Source: Microbacterium sp. K24 (GTDB taxonomy: Bacteria > Actinomycetota > Actinomycetes > Actinomycetales > Microbacteriaceae). Taken from it: a stretch of 32,009 bases of DNA. Below, piece by piece: positions 8,280 to 16,182 of the stretch; the stretch's first letter is position 1, and each line of letters begins with the position of its first letter. Position numbers and translations under genes: made by a program. Location of the stretch: assembly GCF_004794465.1 (NCBI RefSeq), contig NZ_SSDJ01000040.1, forward strand, positions 1 through 32,009, read 5' to 3'. The notes under the pieces are model-generated. The model made no database searches. It had not been told where the DNA came from and saw only the letters and a list, made by a program, of their open reading frames with translations.

Positions 8280-10111
8280 CGGCTCCCCACCTCCTGGTGG
8301 TTCTGATCGCGGTCGAGGTCGGACGCGTCGTGCGCCTCGACGGCGTGCGACGCGCGTTCCTCCTCGGCCGCCACGGTCGCGAGCGTCGCGAGCGGCCGGT
8401 CGAGGTCGGTGGCCATGTGCGGCACCGCCGCCAGCAGGGCCCGGGTGTACGGATGCTGCGCCGACGAGAGGTCGGAGGCGCTGAGCTCCTCGACGATCTC
8501 GCCGGAGCGCATCACGAGCACGCGGTCGCACAGCTCGGCGACGACGGAGATGTCGTGACTGATGAAGAGGATCGACGCGCCGTCCTCGTCGCGGATCGCG
8601 CGGAGCAGGTCGAGCACCTGGCTCTGCACGGTCACATCGAGCGCGGTCGTCGGCTCGTCGGCGATGATCAGCCGGGGCGACACCATCAGTCCCATCCCGA
8701 TCATCGCCCGCTGGCGCATGCCGCCCGAGAACTCGTACGGGTACTGCCGCACGCGGCGCTTCGGGGCGGTGATCCGCACCGCGGCGAGACGGTCGGCGGC
8801 CCGCGCGAGCGCGTCACGCCGGCTCAGCCCTGCATGCTCGGTGGCAACCTCGGCCAGCTGAGCCCCCATCCGCATCGTCGGGTTGAACGACGACATCGGA
8901 TCCTGGAACACCATCGCCATCGAGGTGCCGAGCAGGCGGCGGAGGCGCGCCTTCCCGGCCGTCTGCAGGTCGACGCCGAGGAAGCGGAGGACGGATGCCT
9001 CGACACGACCGGGTGATGTGACCAGCTGGGCGACGGCGAGCGCGGTCATGGACTTGCCCGATCCCGACTCCCCGACGATCCCGACGATCTCGCCCGCGTG
9101 CACCGTGAGGTCGATGCCGCGCACGGCGTGCACGACCCCGCCCTTGGTGCTCTCGAAGTCGACGCGCAGGTCTTCCACCTCGAGCACCGGAGCGCCCTCG
9201 GACGGCTGCGCGGCGGTGGCAGCGGCATCCGAACGGACGCGGGTCCGGCGGAGGCGGCGCACACGTGCCGGCGCGCTGAGGAGCACATCGTCCGACAGGC
9301 CGAGGCTGCGAGCCGCGGACTCTCCGGTCAGGTTGAACGCCAGGCCCGCGATCACGACCGCGAGGCCGGGCGCGAGTGCGGCCAGCGGGTTCGAGTAGAT
9401 GCCGCGCAGCCCGTCCATCATCAGACGGCCCCAGTCGTACTCGGGCGGCTGCACGCCGAGACCGAGGAACGAGAGTCCGGCGAACGCCAGCAGCGCCCCG
9501 CCGGCGCCGATCGTGGCGTTCACGATGAGCGGCTCGCCGATGTTCGGGAGCACGTGGCGGAAGAGCACGCGGAACCGTCCGATGCCGCCGACCCTGGCGG
9601 CCGACACGAAGTCGCGCGCCTCGATCCCGGCGATGAGGTTCTGGCAGAGCCGGGCGAACGACGGTGCCCCGGCGAGGCCGAGAGCGAAGACCGCCGCCGT
9701 CGCCGTGCTGCCGAAGATCGCGGCGAAGAACAGGGCCAGCAGCAGTCCGGGGAAGGCGACGGCGATGCCCGTGAGCCAGGTGACGGCCCGCCCCAGCACT
9801 CGACCGAGCAGCAGCGGCAGGACGCCGAGGATGAGACCCGCCCCGACCGCGACGAGGGTCGCGAGCATGGCCAGGACGATCGAGAGCCTCGTCGCCACCA
9901 CGGTGCGCAGCAGCAGGTCGCGGCCGAGGTTGTCGGTGCCGATCAGGTGCTCGGCCGAGGGCCCGGCGAGCAGGTCGCCGGTGTCGGTCACGTCGGCCTG
10001 GTCACCCCAGAGCAGCGGCCCGACGATGGCGGTGACCACGACGAGGGCGAGCAGCGCGAGCGCCGTCGCCCCGAGGGGCGTGCGCAGCATGGCTCCGAGT
10101 GTGCGCCTCAT
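8276..10111 (-). CDS. Fused DppC-type permease and DppD-type ATPase of peptide ABC importer
   Basis: 611 residues from ATG 10111 (MRRTLGAMLRTPLG), overlapping the upstream permease stop as ATGA. Residues 1-~285 are a DppC-like inner-membrane permease with several hydrophobic segments, IGTDNLGRDLLLR at ~57-69 and the EAA loop RDFVSAARVGGIGR at ~166-179. A charged linker (VRRLRRTRVRSDAAATAAQP) leads to an ATPase from ~308, with Walker A lysine K353 (GESGSGKS), signature FSGGMRQRAMIGMG, Walker B LIIADEPTTALD and the switch histidine in FISHDISVV. Permease-ATPase fusions of this sort occur in actinobacterial peptide transporters. The fusion fixes one permease to one ATPase; the other two subunits are flanking genes. 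Confidence 0.92.
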   Translation of the reverse strand: MRRTLGAMLRTPLGATALALLALVVVTAIVGPLLWGDQADVTDTGDLLAGPSAEHLIGTDNLGRDLLLRTVVATRLSIVLAMLATLVAVGAGLILGVLPLLLGRVLGRAVTWLTGIAVAFPGLLLALFFAAIFGSTATAAVFALGLAGAPSFARLCQNLIAGIEARDFVSAARVGGIGRFRVLFRHVLPNIGEPLIVNATIGAGGALLAFAGLSFLGLGVQPPEYDWGRLMMDGLRGIYSNPLAALAPGLAVVIAGLAFNLTGESAARSLGLSDDVLLSAPARVRRLRRTRVRSDAAATAAQPSEGAPVLEVEDLRVDFESTKGGVVHAVRGIDLTVHAGEIVGIVGESGSGKSMTALAVAQLVTSPGRVEASVLRFLGVDLQTAGKARLRRLLGTSMAMVFQDPMSSFNPTMRMGAQLAEVATEHAGLSRRDALARAADRLAAVRITAPKRRVRQYPYEFSGGMRQRAMIGMGLMVSPRLIIADEPTTALDVTVQSQVLDLLRAIRDEDGASILFISHDISVVAELCDRVLVMRSGEIVEELSASDLSSAQHPYTRALLAAVPHMATDLDRPLATLATVAAEEERASHAVEAHDASDLDRDQNHQEVGSR

Positions 10112-11103
10112 GCGGAGGCCGCCGTCGACTGCGGGTCCAGCACGGCGAGCGCGGCATCCACCAGCGTGTTCACCAGCAGCACCCCCACGCCGTACACGAG
10201 CACGGTCCCCTGCACGAGGGGGTAGTCCTTGGCCTGGATCGAGCTGACGATCGTGCTGCCGAGACCGGGCCACGCGAACACCGTCTCGACGAGCACGGTG
10301 CCGGCCACGAGTCCGCTCAGCAGCAGGCCGCTGAGGGTGAGCGTCGCGGTCACGGCGTTCGGCAGCACGTGGCGCAGGTTGATCCGCGGGGTCCGCAGCC
10401 GCTTGGCGTGGGCCGTCCGCACGAAGTCGGCCTCGAGCACGGTGAGGGCCTCGATCCGCAGGATCCGGGCGAGGATCGCCGCCGGCCCGATCGCCAGGGC
10501 GAGCACCGGCAGGATGTACGACAGCGGTCCCTCCCGGCCCGCCACCGGCAGCCACCCCAGCTGCACGCCGAACACCGCCACGAGGGCGACGGCGAGCAGG
10601 AAGTCGGGGATCGACCCGAGCACGACGCTCGACGAGCTGAAGCCGACCTCGAGCCCGCGAGCCCGGCCCCGCTGCGTCGCCACCGCCACCGCCATGCCGA
10701 GCGGCAGGGCGATCAGCAGGGCGAGAGCGAAGGCGAGAGCCGCGAGGGCGAGCGTCGCCGGCAGCCGCTGGGCGATCGTCTGGGCGACCGGCAGCTGCGA
10801 TCCGATCGATGTTCCCAGATCGCCGGTGAACACCCCTCGGATGTAGTCGAAGTACTGCTGCCAGATCGGATTGTTCAGTCCCAGGGACTCGCGCCGCGCC
10901 TCGACCACGGCGGCCGGAGCCGTCGGGCCGAGGGCGGTGCGGATCGGGTCGCCCGGGACCAGATGGATCATCAGGAACGAGGCGGTGAGCAGGATCCACA
11001 GCGAGACGAGCAGCCGTCCGGTGCGGCGGAGCGCGAAGCGCAGCCAGCGGTGATCGCTGACGCGCTGCTCGTCTTCCGCGATGCGGGTGGCCACCGTCGT
11101 CAT
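10108..11103 (-). CDS. Peptide ABC transporter permease (DppB/OppB type)
   Basis: 331 residues starting at ATG 11103. The N-terminus holds the DppB-type first helix (RTGRLLVSLWILLTASFLMI) followed by HLVPGDPIRTALG; further hydrophobic segments follow. The cytoplasmic EAA loop reads EADFVRTAHAKRLRTPRI, then NLRHVLPNA. It would form the transmembrane channel with the permease half of the fused downstream gene. The stop overlaps the next start by 4 bp. The 38-bp gap to the binding-protein gene has no visible terminator. Confidence 0.93.
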   Translation of the reverse strand: MTTVATRIAEDEQRVSDHRWLRFALRRTGRLLVSLWILLTASFLMIHLVPGDPIRTALGPTAPAAVVEARRESLGLNNPIWQQYFDYIRGVFTGDLGTSIGSQLPVAQTIAQRLPATLALAALAFALALLIALPLGMAVAVATQRGRARGLEVGFSSSSVVLGSIPDFLLAVALVAVFGVQLGWLPVAGREGPLSYILPVLALAIGPAAILARILRIEALTVLEADFVRTAHAKRLRTPRINLRHVLPNAVTATLTLSGLLLSGLVAGTVLVETVFAWPGLGSTIVSSIQAKDYPLVQGTVLVYGVGVLLVNTLVDAALAVLDPQSTAASA

Positions 11104-11141
11104 GTCGTCGATCCGATCCGTCGTCCCTGTCGCACCGGAGC

Positions 11142-12728
11142 TCAGCCGACCAGCCGCACGCTGGTCGGCTCGATCACGCCGAGCCACTCGAACTCTGCAC
11201 CGTTGCCGAACATGTAGATGGTGGCGTTCGCGAACGGCACCATGTCGGATGCCGCGAACAGCGCGCTCTCGGCCTCTTCCCACTTGCCGCAGCCCTCGCT
11301 GCCGTTCATCTGCGACGCCTCGGCGACGGCCGCGGTGTACTCGTCGTTCTGGATGGCCGAGAAGTTCGAGCCCTCGGGAGGCACGGTGCCGCTGACGAAG
11401 CCGACCGCCTGATCGGGGCTGTTCACGCTCAGGGTCAGCCAGCCGATGTCCCACGCGCCGGTGCCGAAGGTCGCCTCGAGCAGGGCGCTCTCGTCCTGCT
11501 GCTTGCCGTCGACCTCGGCGCCGATCTCGTCCCAGGCGGCGAGCGCGAGCTCTGCCGCGGCGGCCGCTGCCGCACCCAGGCTGTTCTCGTAGAGGAACGT
11601 CAGGCTGAGGCGGGTGCCGTCCTTCTCGCGCACGCCATCCGCGCCGCGCACCCAGCCGGCCTCGTCGAGCGTGGCGTTCGCGGCGTCCACGTCGAATTCC
11701 GGGAGCGAGCTGGAGATCGCGTCGTACGTGCACACGGTCGGCTCCACGACGGCGAGCGCCGTGGCCCGTCCGCCCTTGCCGGCGGTGAGGACGTTCGCGA
11801 GCTCGTCGAGATCGACCGCCTGCGTGAGCGCCTTGCGGACGGCGGGGTCGCTGGTCGGGTGACCTTCGGCGTGGTTGTACCACTGCTCGCCCGCGATGGC
11901 CGTGGCCTCGCGCTGGAACAGGCCGGCGCCGATCGCCCGGTCGGCGTCGGGCCCGGTGAGCTGCGCCGCGTTCGCCTCTCCGGAGAGGAGCAGGTTCGCC
12001 GCGGTCGTGCCGTCGGAGACGACGCGCACGTTCACCTTCGCCGGGATGCCCTTCTCGTCGACCGTGGCGCCGCCCGGTCCCCAGGCGTAGTCCTCACGGA
12101 GCTCGTAGGTGTAGTGATCGTTCGGGACCGCCTCGGTCAGCACGTACGGGCCGGTGCCATCGGTGCCCGCCGCGAGTCCGTCGCGCTCCGTGAGAGAGCT
12201 GCCGCAGACCATCGGCAGCCCGCCGAGGCCGAGCAGCAGGAACGGCGCCGGGCTGCTCAGCGTCATCGTGACCGTGTCGCCCTCGGCGACGCTGGTGACC
12301 CCCACCGGGAGGAAGGCGCCCAGGAAGCCGCTCTCGTTCGCCGGGTCGGAGATCCAGTTCAGGTTGTCCGCGGCGGTCTGCGCGGTGAAGTCGCTGCCGT
12401 CGCCGCACGTGATGCCCTCGTTGATCTTGAGGGTCGCGGTCGTTCCGTCGACGCTCCATTCGGAGGCGAGCTGGCTGCGCACCTCGCCGTCGGCGTCGAT
12501 GCTCACGAGCGTGTCGTAGGCGAGCTTGCTGATGTCGAACAGCGCGCTGCCCGCCGAGAGCTGCGGATCGAGGCTTCCGGGGTCGGAGCCGAGGAGTGTC
12601 GTGAACGTGCCGCCCTCGACCGCGTCGCCTCCGCCTCCTCCTCCCCCGTCGGTTCCGCAGGCGACGAGCAGGGATGCGAGAGCGGTCACGGCGACGACGG
12701 CGGTGACGGCGGTGCGTTTCGGTGTCAT
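11142..12728 (-). CDS. Peptide-binding lipoprotein of ABC importer (SBP family 5)
   Basis: 528 residues. A signal peptide (MTPKRTAVTAVVAVTALASL) ends in lipobox LVAC with the lipidated cysteine at C24, followed by a glycine linker. The mature part reads as a family-5 extracellular solute-binding protein: GGTFTTLLGSDPGSLDPQ, LAYDTLVSID, and ASEWSVDGTTATLKINEG near the N-terminus. The start at 12728 is preceded by AGAAGGA at good spacing. This family binds di- and oligopeptides, nickel or related ligands; the peptidases and amino acid enzymes of the same operon favour peptides. The exact ligand, and whether it contains D-residues, is not visible. Confidence 0.92.
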   Translation of the reverse strand: MTPKRTAVTAVVAVTALASLLVACGTDGGGGGGGDAVEGGTFTTLLGSDPGSLDPQLSAGSALFDISKLAYDTLVSIDADGEVRSQLASEWSVDGTTATLKINEGITCGDGSDFTAQTAADNLNWISDPANESGFLGAFLPVGVTSVAEGDTVTMTLSSPAPFLLLGLGGLPMVCGSSLTERDGLAAGTDGTGPYVLTEAVPNDHYTYELREDYAWGPGGATVDEKGIPAKVNVRVVSDGTTAANLLLSGEANAAQLTGPDADRAIGAGLFQREATAIAGEQWYNHAEGHPTSDPAVRKALTQAVDLDELANVLTAGKGGRATALAVVEPTVCTYDAISSSLPEFDVDAANATLDEAGWVRGADGVREKDGTRLSLTFLYENSLGAAAAAAAELALAAWDEIGAEVDGKQQDESALLEATFGTGAWDIGWLTLSVNSPDQAVGFVSGTVPPEGSNFSAIQNDEYTAAVAEASQMNGSEGCGKWEEAESALFAASDMVPFANATIYMFGNGAEFEWLGVIEPTSVRLVG

Positions 12729-12795
12729 GACGTTCCTTCTGGCGGTGGGATCGGGTGTTCGGGAGGCAGGACGCGGCGTACCGACGTCCGGGAGG

Positions 12796-14211
12796 TCAGC
12801 GTGATCGCGGAACGGCGCGACCGAAGTGGATGTACGACGCGCGCCCGTCGGACGCGGGCTCCAGGAAGGCGAGCACCATGTGCATGCCGCTCTTCCGCTC
12901 GCGCAGGATGAGCGATCCGGCTTCGAAGGGCACGAGCTCGTCGGTCGACGGCTGCGCCCCGAGGGCGAGGAGCTCGGGCGTGGGGCGCTGCTCCAGCCAC
13001 AGGCGTCCGGTGTCGTCCTGCGACACCTCCATCTCCATCGTGGAGTTGGCGTAGACGCCGAGGAATCCGTCGACGTCGTCCGGAGCGGACGGCGCAGCGG
13101 ATGCCGCCGGCGGCGTCGGCGCCGGCGGAAGGCCGTCGCCGGTGAGGTCGCGCAGCAGCGCATCGGCCACGTCGTGGAAGAGTCCGGCGCCGTCACCGCC
13201 GTTGGTGAGCAGCACCACGGCGACACCGGCATCCGGAGCGATCCGCAGGAACGAGGACTGCCCGACCGTGTTGCCGTCGTGACCGAACAGCGGGTTCTCG
13301 CCGTCGCGGTCGATCTCCCAGCCGAGTCCCCAGGCGGCGCCCATGCCGGCCAGCCGCGGCAGATGCACCGCCGCGGTGCGCATGGCGGTCGCGGCGTCGC
13401 GGGAGAGGAGCACGGGTTCGGCGTCCTGCGCGTCCGAAGACACGGCATCCGCTGCGCGAAGGTGCGCCCGTGCGAACACGGCGAGGTCGTGAGCCGACAT
13501 CGCCAGCATGGAGCCGGCGGGCTCGTTCGACCGCGCCATGGCCCAGAACGGCGCGGGCTGCGGCTCTCCGCCGTCTTCCACGTCGAGATGCCCGACGGCG
13601 ACGCGGTGCAGGATGGCCTCGTACGGGCTCGGTGAGACGGTCGCCAGCCCGAGCGGTGTCGCGATGTGCGCGAGCAGCGCCTCCTCCCATGTCGACTCCC
13701 GGAGGATCTCGATCATGCGGCCGAGGAGCACGTAACCGGCGTTGCTGTAGGAGAAGAGCGCGCCGGGCGGGAAGGTCTGCACGGCATCCGCGAGCAGGGC
13801 GATGTACTTCTCGACAGCGTCGTCTCCGCGTCCGGTGTCGGTGAAGATGTCGCCCTCGAAGCCCGACCGGTGGCTCAGCAGCTGACGCACGGTGATCGCG
13901 GCGGCAGCCGTCTCGTCCCCGACCGCGAACTCCGGCACGTACCGGCGGATCGGCGCGTCGAGGTCGACCGCGCCCTCGTCGACCAGCTGCAGGACCATCG
14001 TCGCGGTCCACACCTTCGTGATCGATCCGATCTGGAAGACCGAGTCGACGGTCGCCTCCACCCGGGTCGCGGTGCTGAGCAGGCCGACGGCGTGCTCGAC
14101 GATCTCTCCGTCGACCACGACCGCGACCGAGGCGGCGGGCACTCTGCGCGCCGTGGAGAGCGATCCGAGAGTGGAGCGCAGGAGTTCACCGACCGAGGAG
14201 GGGCTGTGCAT
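12796..14211 (-). CDS. S12-family serine hydrolase (beta-lactamase/D-aminopeptidase-like)
   Basis: 471 residues with the S12 triad of motifs: S63-I-T-K66, Y155-S-N157 and H311-D-G313. A Pro/Ala-rich linker (~355-370) precedes a C-terminal ~100-residue lipocalin-like domain ending YIHFGRAVPRSR. No signal peptide or lipobox is visible, so it is probably cytoplasmic. It is clearly homologous to the S12 half of the S9-S12 fusion in the same operon: GDIFTDTGRGDDAVEKY against GDVFTDTGRGDDTLEKY, and matching tails. The family includes D-aminopeptidase, DD-peptidases, class C beta-lactamases and esterases. With a peptide importer and a D-to-L cassette, peptide or D-amino-acid amide hydrolysis is the best guess. 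First gene of the operon. Confidence 0.9.
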   Translation of the reverse strand: MHSPSSVGELLRSTLGSLSTARRVPAASVAVVVDGEIVEHAVGLLSTATRVEATVDSVFQIGSITKVWTATMVLQLVDEGAVDLDAPIRRYVPEFAVGDETAAAAITVRQLLSHRSGFEGDIFTDTGRGDDAVEKYIALLADAVQTFPPGALFSYSNAGYVLLGRMIEILRESTWEEALLAHIATPLGLATVSPSPYEAILHRVAVGHLDVEDGGEPQPAPFWAMARSNEPAGSMLAMSAHDLAVFARAHLRAADAVSSDAQDAEPVLLSRDAATAMRTAAVHLPRLAGMGAAWGLGWEIDRDGENPLFGHDGNTVGQSSFLRIAPDAGVAVVLLTNGGDGAGLFHDVADALLRDLTGDGLPPAPTPPAASAAPSAPDDVDGFLGVYANSTMEMEVSQDDTGRLWLEQRPTPELLALGAQPSTDELVPFEAGSLILRERKSGMHMVLAFLEPASDGRASYIHFGRAVPRSR

Positions 14212-14217
14212 GCCCTC

Positions 14218-14223
14218 ACTCTA
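14218..14223 (-). promoter_or_regulatory. Candidate -10 box of the peptide/D-amino acid operon
   Basis: TAGAGT on the minus strand ends 6 nt before the ATG at 14211, the usual geometry for a leaderless transcript. No good -35 is seen (GCGGCA at 17 bp). A GAGGG stretch also touches the start codon but is too close for an ordinary ribosome site. Confidence 0.4.
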
Positions 14224-14254
14224 GGCACCGACCTCCCGCCTGCCGCTGGTGGGA

Positions 14255-14296
14255 TTCGACGGATCGCCACCGCCTCGTTCGTCGGATCGGACGAAC
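14255..14296. promoter_or_regulatory. 20-bp palindrome plus extra half-site upstream of the operon
   Basis: GTTCGTCGGATCGGACGAAC at 14277-14296 is a palindrome with a single mismatched pair. TTCGACGGATCG at 14255-14266 matches 11 of 12 bases of its left half (14278-14289), 23 bp away. The array lies 30-80 bp upstream of the operon's candidate -10 box. It is a plausible operator for the operon; the binding protein is unknown, with the PucR-type protein and the MarR protein as candidates. Confidence 0.55.
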
Positions 14297-14318
14297 CTGG
14301 ATATCGGGCACCGAAAGC

Positions 14319-14335
14319 TTAGATAGGCTAACTAA
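14319..14335. promoter_or_regulatory. Candidate MarR autoregulatory operator
   Basis: TTAGATAGGCTAACTAA is an odd-centred palindrome (TTAG-TAG-CTA-CTAA) with one mismatched pair around a central G. It ends 2 nt before the marR start codon and contains TAGGCT (14324-14329), a possible -10 box of a leaderless transcript. Size, A/T-rich arms and position fit MarR-family self-repression; that this MarR binds it is inference. Confidence 0.6.
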
Positions 14336-14337
14336 TA

Positions 14338-14778
14338 ATGCCTGCGTCTGAAGAGTCCCTCCATCTGACCGCCACGGACCTGCGCATGGCCACGTTCCGG
14401 ATGGCCCGCCGCCTGCGATGCGCACGCGCCACCGACTCGATGAGCGATGCCCAGCTCGCGGTGCTCGCCGAGCTGCGCGCCAACGGACGCCGCACGATCA
14501 CGACGCTCGCGGAACGCCAGCGCGTGACGGCGCCCTCGATGACGAACATCGTCAACGGCCTCGAGGAGCAGGGCTTCGTCGCCCGCACGCCGGATGAAGA
14601 CGATCGGCGGCGCGTGCAGGTCGACATCACCGACTCCGGCACCGAGATCGTCGTCGAGACCATCCGCCGCCGCGACGAGCTCCTCGCCGACATGCTCCGC
14701 GAGGTCGACTACACCGAAGAGGAACTCGCCACCCTGCGTGAAGCGAGCGCCCTGATGCGACGGGCGGTGGAACGATGA
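14338..14778 (+). CDS. MarR-family transcriptional regulator
   Basis: 146 residues with a MarR winged helix: recognition region TITTLAERQRVTAPSMTNIVNGLEEQ (here split as ITTLAERQRV and APSMTNIVNGLEEQGFV) at ~60-88, then the beta-wing signature PDEDDRRRVQVDIT at ~92-105. N- and C-terminal helices would form the dimer interface. MarR proteins usually repress an adjacent efflux or detoxification gene and release DNA on binding small phenolic or drug-like ligands. The stop overlaps the MFS start (ATGA), so the pair is translationally coupled. No Shine-Dalgarno is visible at the start; a near-perfect palindrome sits immediately upstream. Ligand unknown. Confidence 0.92.
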   Translation: MPASEESLHLTATDLRMATFRMARRLRCARATDSMSDAQLAVLAELRANGRRTITTLAERQRVTAPSMTNIVNGLEEQGFVARTPDEDDRRRVQVDITDSGTEIVVETIRRRDELLADMLREVDYTEEELATLREASALMRRAVER

Positions 14779-16109
14779 GCGCCATGTTCCGTTCGTTCGC
14801 GAACATCAACTACCGGATCTGGTTCGCCGGCGCCCTCGTCTCCAACATCGGCGGATGGATGCAGGCGACGGCGCAGGACTGGGTCGTGCTGACCGAGCTG
14901 ACCGACAACGACGCGACCGCGATGGGCGTCACGATGGCCCTGCAGTTCGGCCCTCCGCTCCTGCTGGTGAGCCAGACGGGATGGGTCGCCGACCGCTTCG
15001 ACCGGCGCCACATCCTGCTGGTCACGCAGTCGGCGCTGCTCGGGCTGGCCATCGCCGTCGGCATCCTGCTGCTCAACGGGGTGATGACGCTCCCGATGAT
15101 GTTCTGCTTCGCCCTCGGCTTCGGCGTCGTCAACGCCTTCGACGCTCCCGCCCGCCAGGCGTTCGTCTCCGACATGGTCTCGACCGGTGACACGTCCAAC
15201 GCGGTCGCGCTCAACTCGGCATCCTTCAACCTGGCCCGCATGATCGGTCCGGCCGTCGGCGGACTGCTGATCGTGGCGATCGGCTCGGGCTGGGTATTCA
15301 TCGTCAACGCCGCGACGTTCCTCGCGATGATCCTGGCCCTGTTGATGCTGCGTGTCAGCCTGCTCGCCGGGCGACCGAAGAGCCGCAACCGTGGCGGCCT
15401 CCTCGCCGGATTCCGCTATGTGTGGGGGCGCAGCGACCTGCGGGTCGTGTTCGTCACGGTCTTCCTCATCGGCGCGTTCGGCATGAACTTCCCGATCTTC
15501 GCCTCGACCATGGCGATCGAGTTCGGCGCCGGCGCCGACGGCTACGGAGTGCTCAGCTCGATCCTGGCGATCGGCTCGCTCGCCGGTGCACTTCTCGCGG
15601 CTCGCCGCGACCGGGCACGCGTGCGCGTGGTGATCTTCGCCGCGGGCGGATTCGGCATCGCGGCCTTCGTCTCCTCCGCGATGCCGACGTACGCGTCGTA
15701 CGCGGTCACACTGATGTTCACGGGGTTCATGATCGTGACGCTGCTGACCACCGCGAACGGCTACGTGCAGATGACCACCGATCCGGCGCTGCGCGGGCGG
15801 GTGCTCGCGCTGTACATGGCCGTGATCATGGGTTCGACGCCGGTCGGCGCGCCCATCGCCGGGTGGGTGGCCGACGCCTTCGGCCCGCGTACGGCGATCA
15901 TGCTCGGCGGGACGGCGGGATTCGTGGCCTGCGCGATCGGCGTGATCTGGGTGATCACCTCGGGACGGCTGCATCGCCACGAGAAGCGGAAGTTCCTGCT
16001 GACGATCGATGAGACGCGCCCGGTCAGCATCGTCGACGTCGACCCGCTCGAGTTCAGCGATGAGGCGGCCGTGACCACGCCGATCCGCACGGCGCCGAAG
16101 AACGACTGA
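14775..16109 (+). CDS. MFS transporter, probable drug/siderophore-type exporter
   Basis: 444 residues with the pattern of a 12-helix major facilitator of the EntS/MFS_3 type. The N-terminus reads FRSFANINYRIWFAGALVSN, followed by the cytoplasmic motif between helices 2 and 3 (GWVADRFDRRHILL, ~67-80) and a conserved FDAPARQAFVSDMV stretch. A repeat of the loop motif in the second half reads GRVLALYMAV. The last ~55 residues are a charged cytoplasmic tail. The start overlaps the marR stop by 4 bp, so export is presumably induced by the MarR ligand. The substrate cannot be read from sequence. Confidence 0.92.
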   Translation: MSAMFRSFANINYRIWFAGALVSNIGGWMQATAQDWVVLTELTDNDATAMGVTMALQFGPPLLLVSQTGWVADRFDRRHILLVTQSALLGLAIAVGILLLNGVMTLPMMFCFALGFGVVNAFDAPARQAFVSDMVSTGDTSNAVALNSASFNLARMIGPAVGGLLIVAIGSGWVFIVNAATFLAMILALLMLRVSLLAGRPKSRNRGGLLAGFRYVWGRSDLRVVFVTVFLIGAFGMNFPIFASTMAIEFGAGADGYGVLSSILAIGSLAGALLAARRDRARVRVVIFAAGGFGIAAFVSSAMPTYASYAVTLMFTGFMIVTLLTTANGYVQMTTDPALRGRVLALYMAVIMGSTPVGAPIAGWVADAFGPRTAIMLGGTAGFVACAIGVIWVITSGRLHRHEKRKFLLTIDETRPVSIVDVDPLEFSDEAAVTTPIRTAPKND

Positions 16110-16147
16110 CGACCGGCATCCCTCGAAACACCGGTTGTCAACACCCT

Positions 16148-16176
16148 TTGCGGTGGATGCGGGCGGGACGTATCGT
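16148..16176 (+). promoter_or_regulatory. Leaderless promoter of the AIQGD-repeat protein gene
   Basis: TTGCGG (16148-16153), a 17-bp spacer and TATCGT (16171-16176), with the start codon 6 nt after the -10 box. This is the best-formed promoter of its type in the window and decides the start at 16183. Just upstream GTTGTCAAC is a short palindrome. Confidence 0.55.
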
Positions 16177-16182
16177 CGCCGC

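Noticed and set aside
12796..14211. Beta-lactam resistance gene
   Set aside because: The S12 motifs fit class C beta-lactamases, but there is no signal peptide, and the protein has a lipocalin-like tail and peptide-transport neighbours typical of D-peptidase/esterase-like members.
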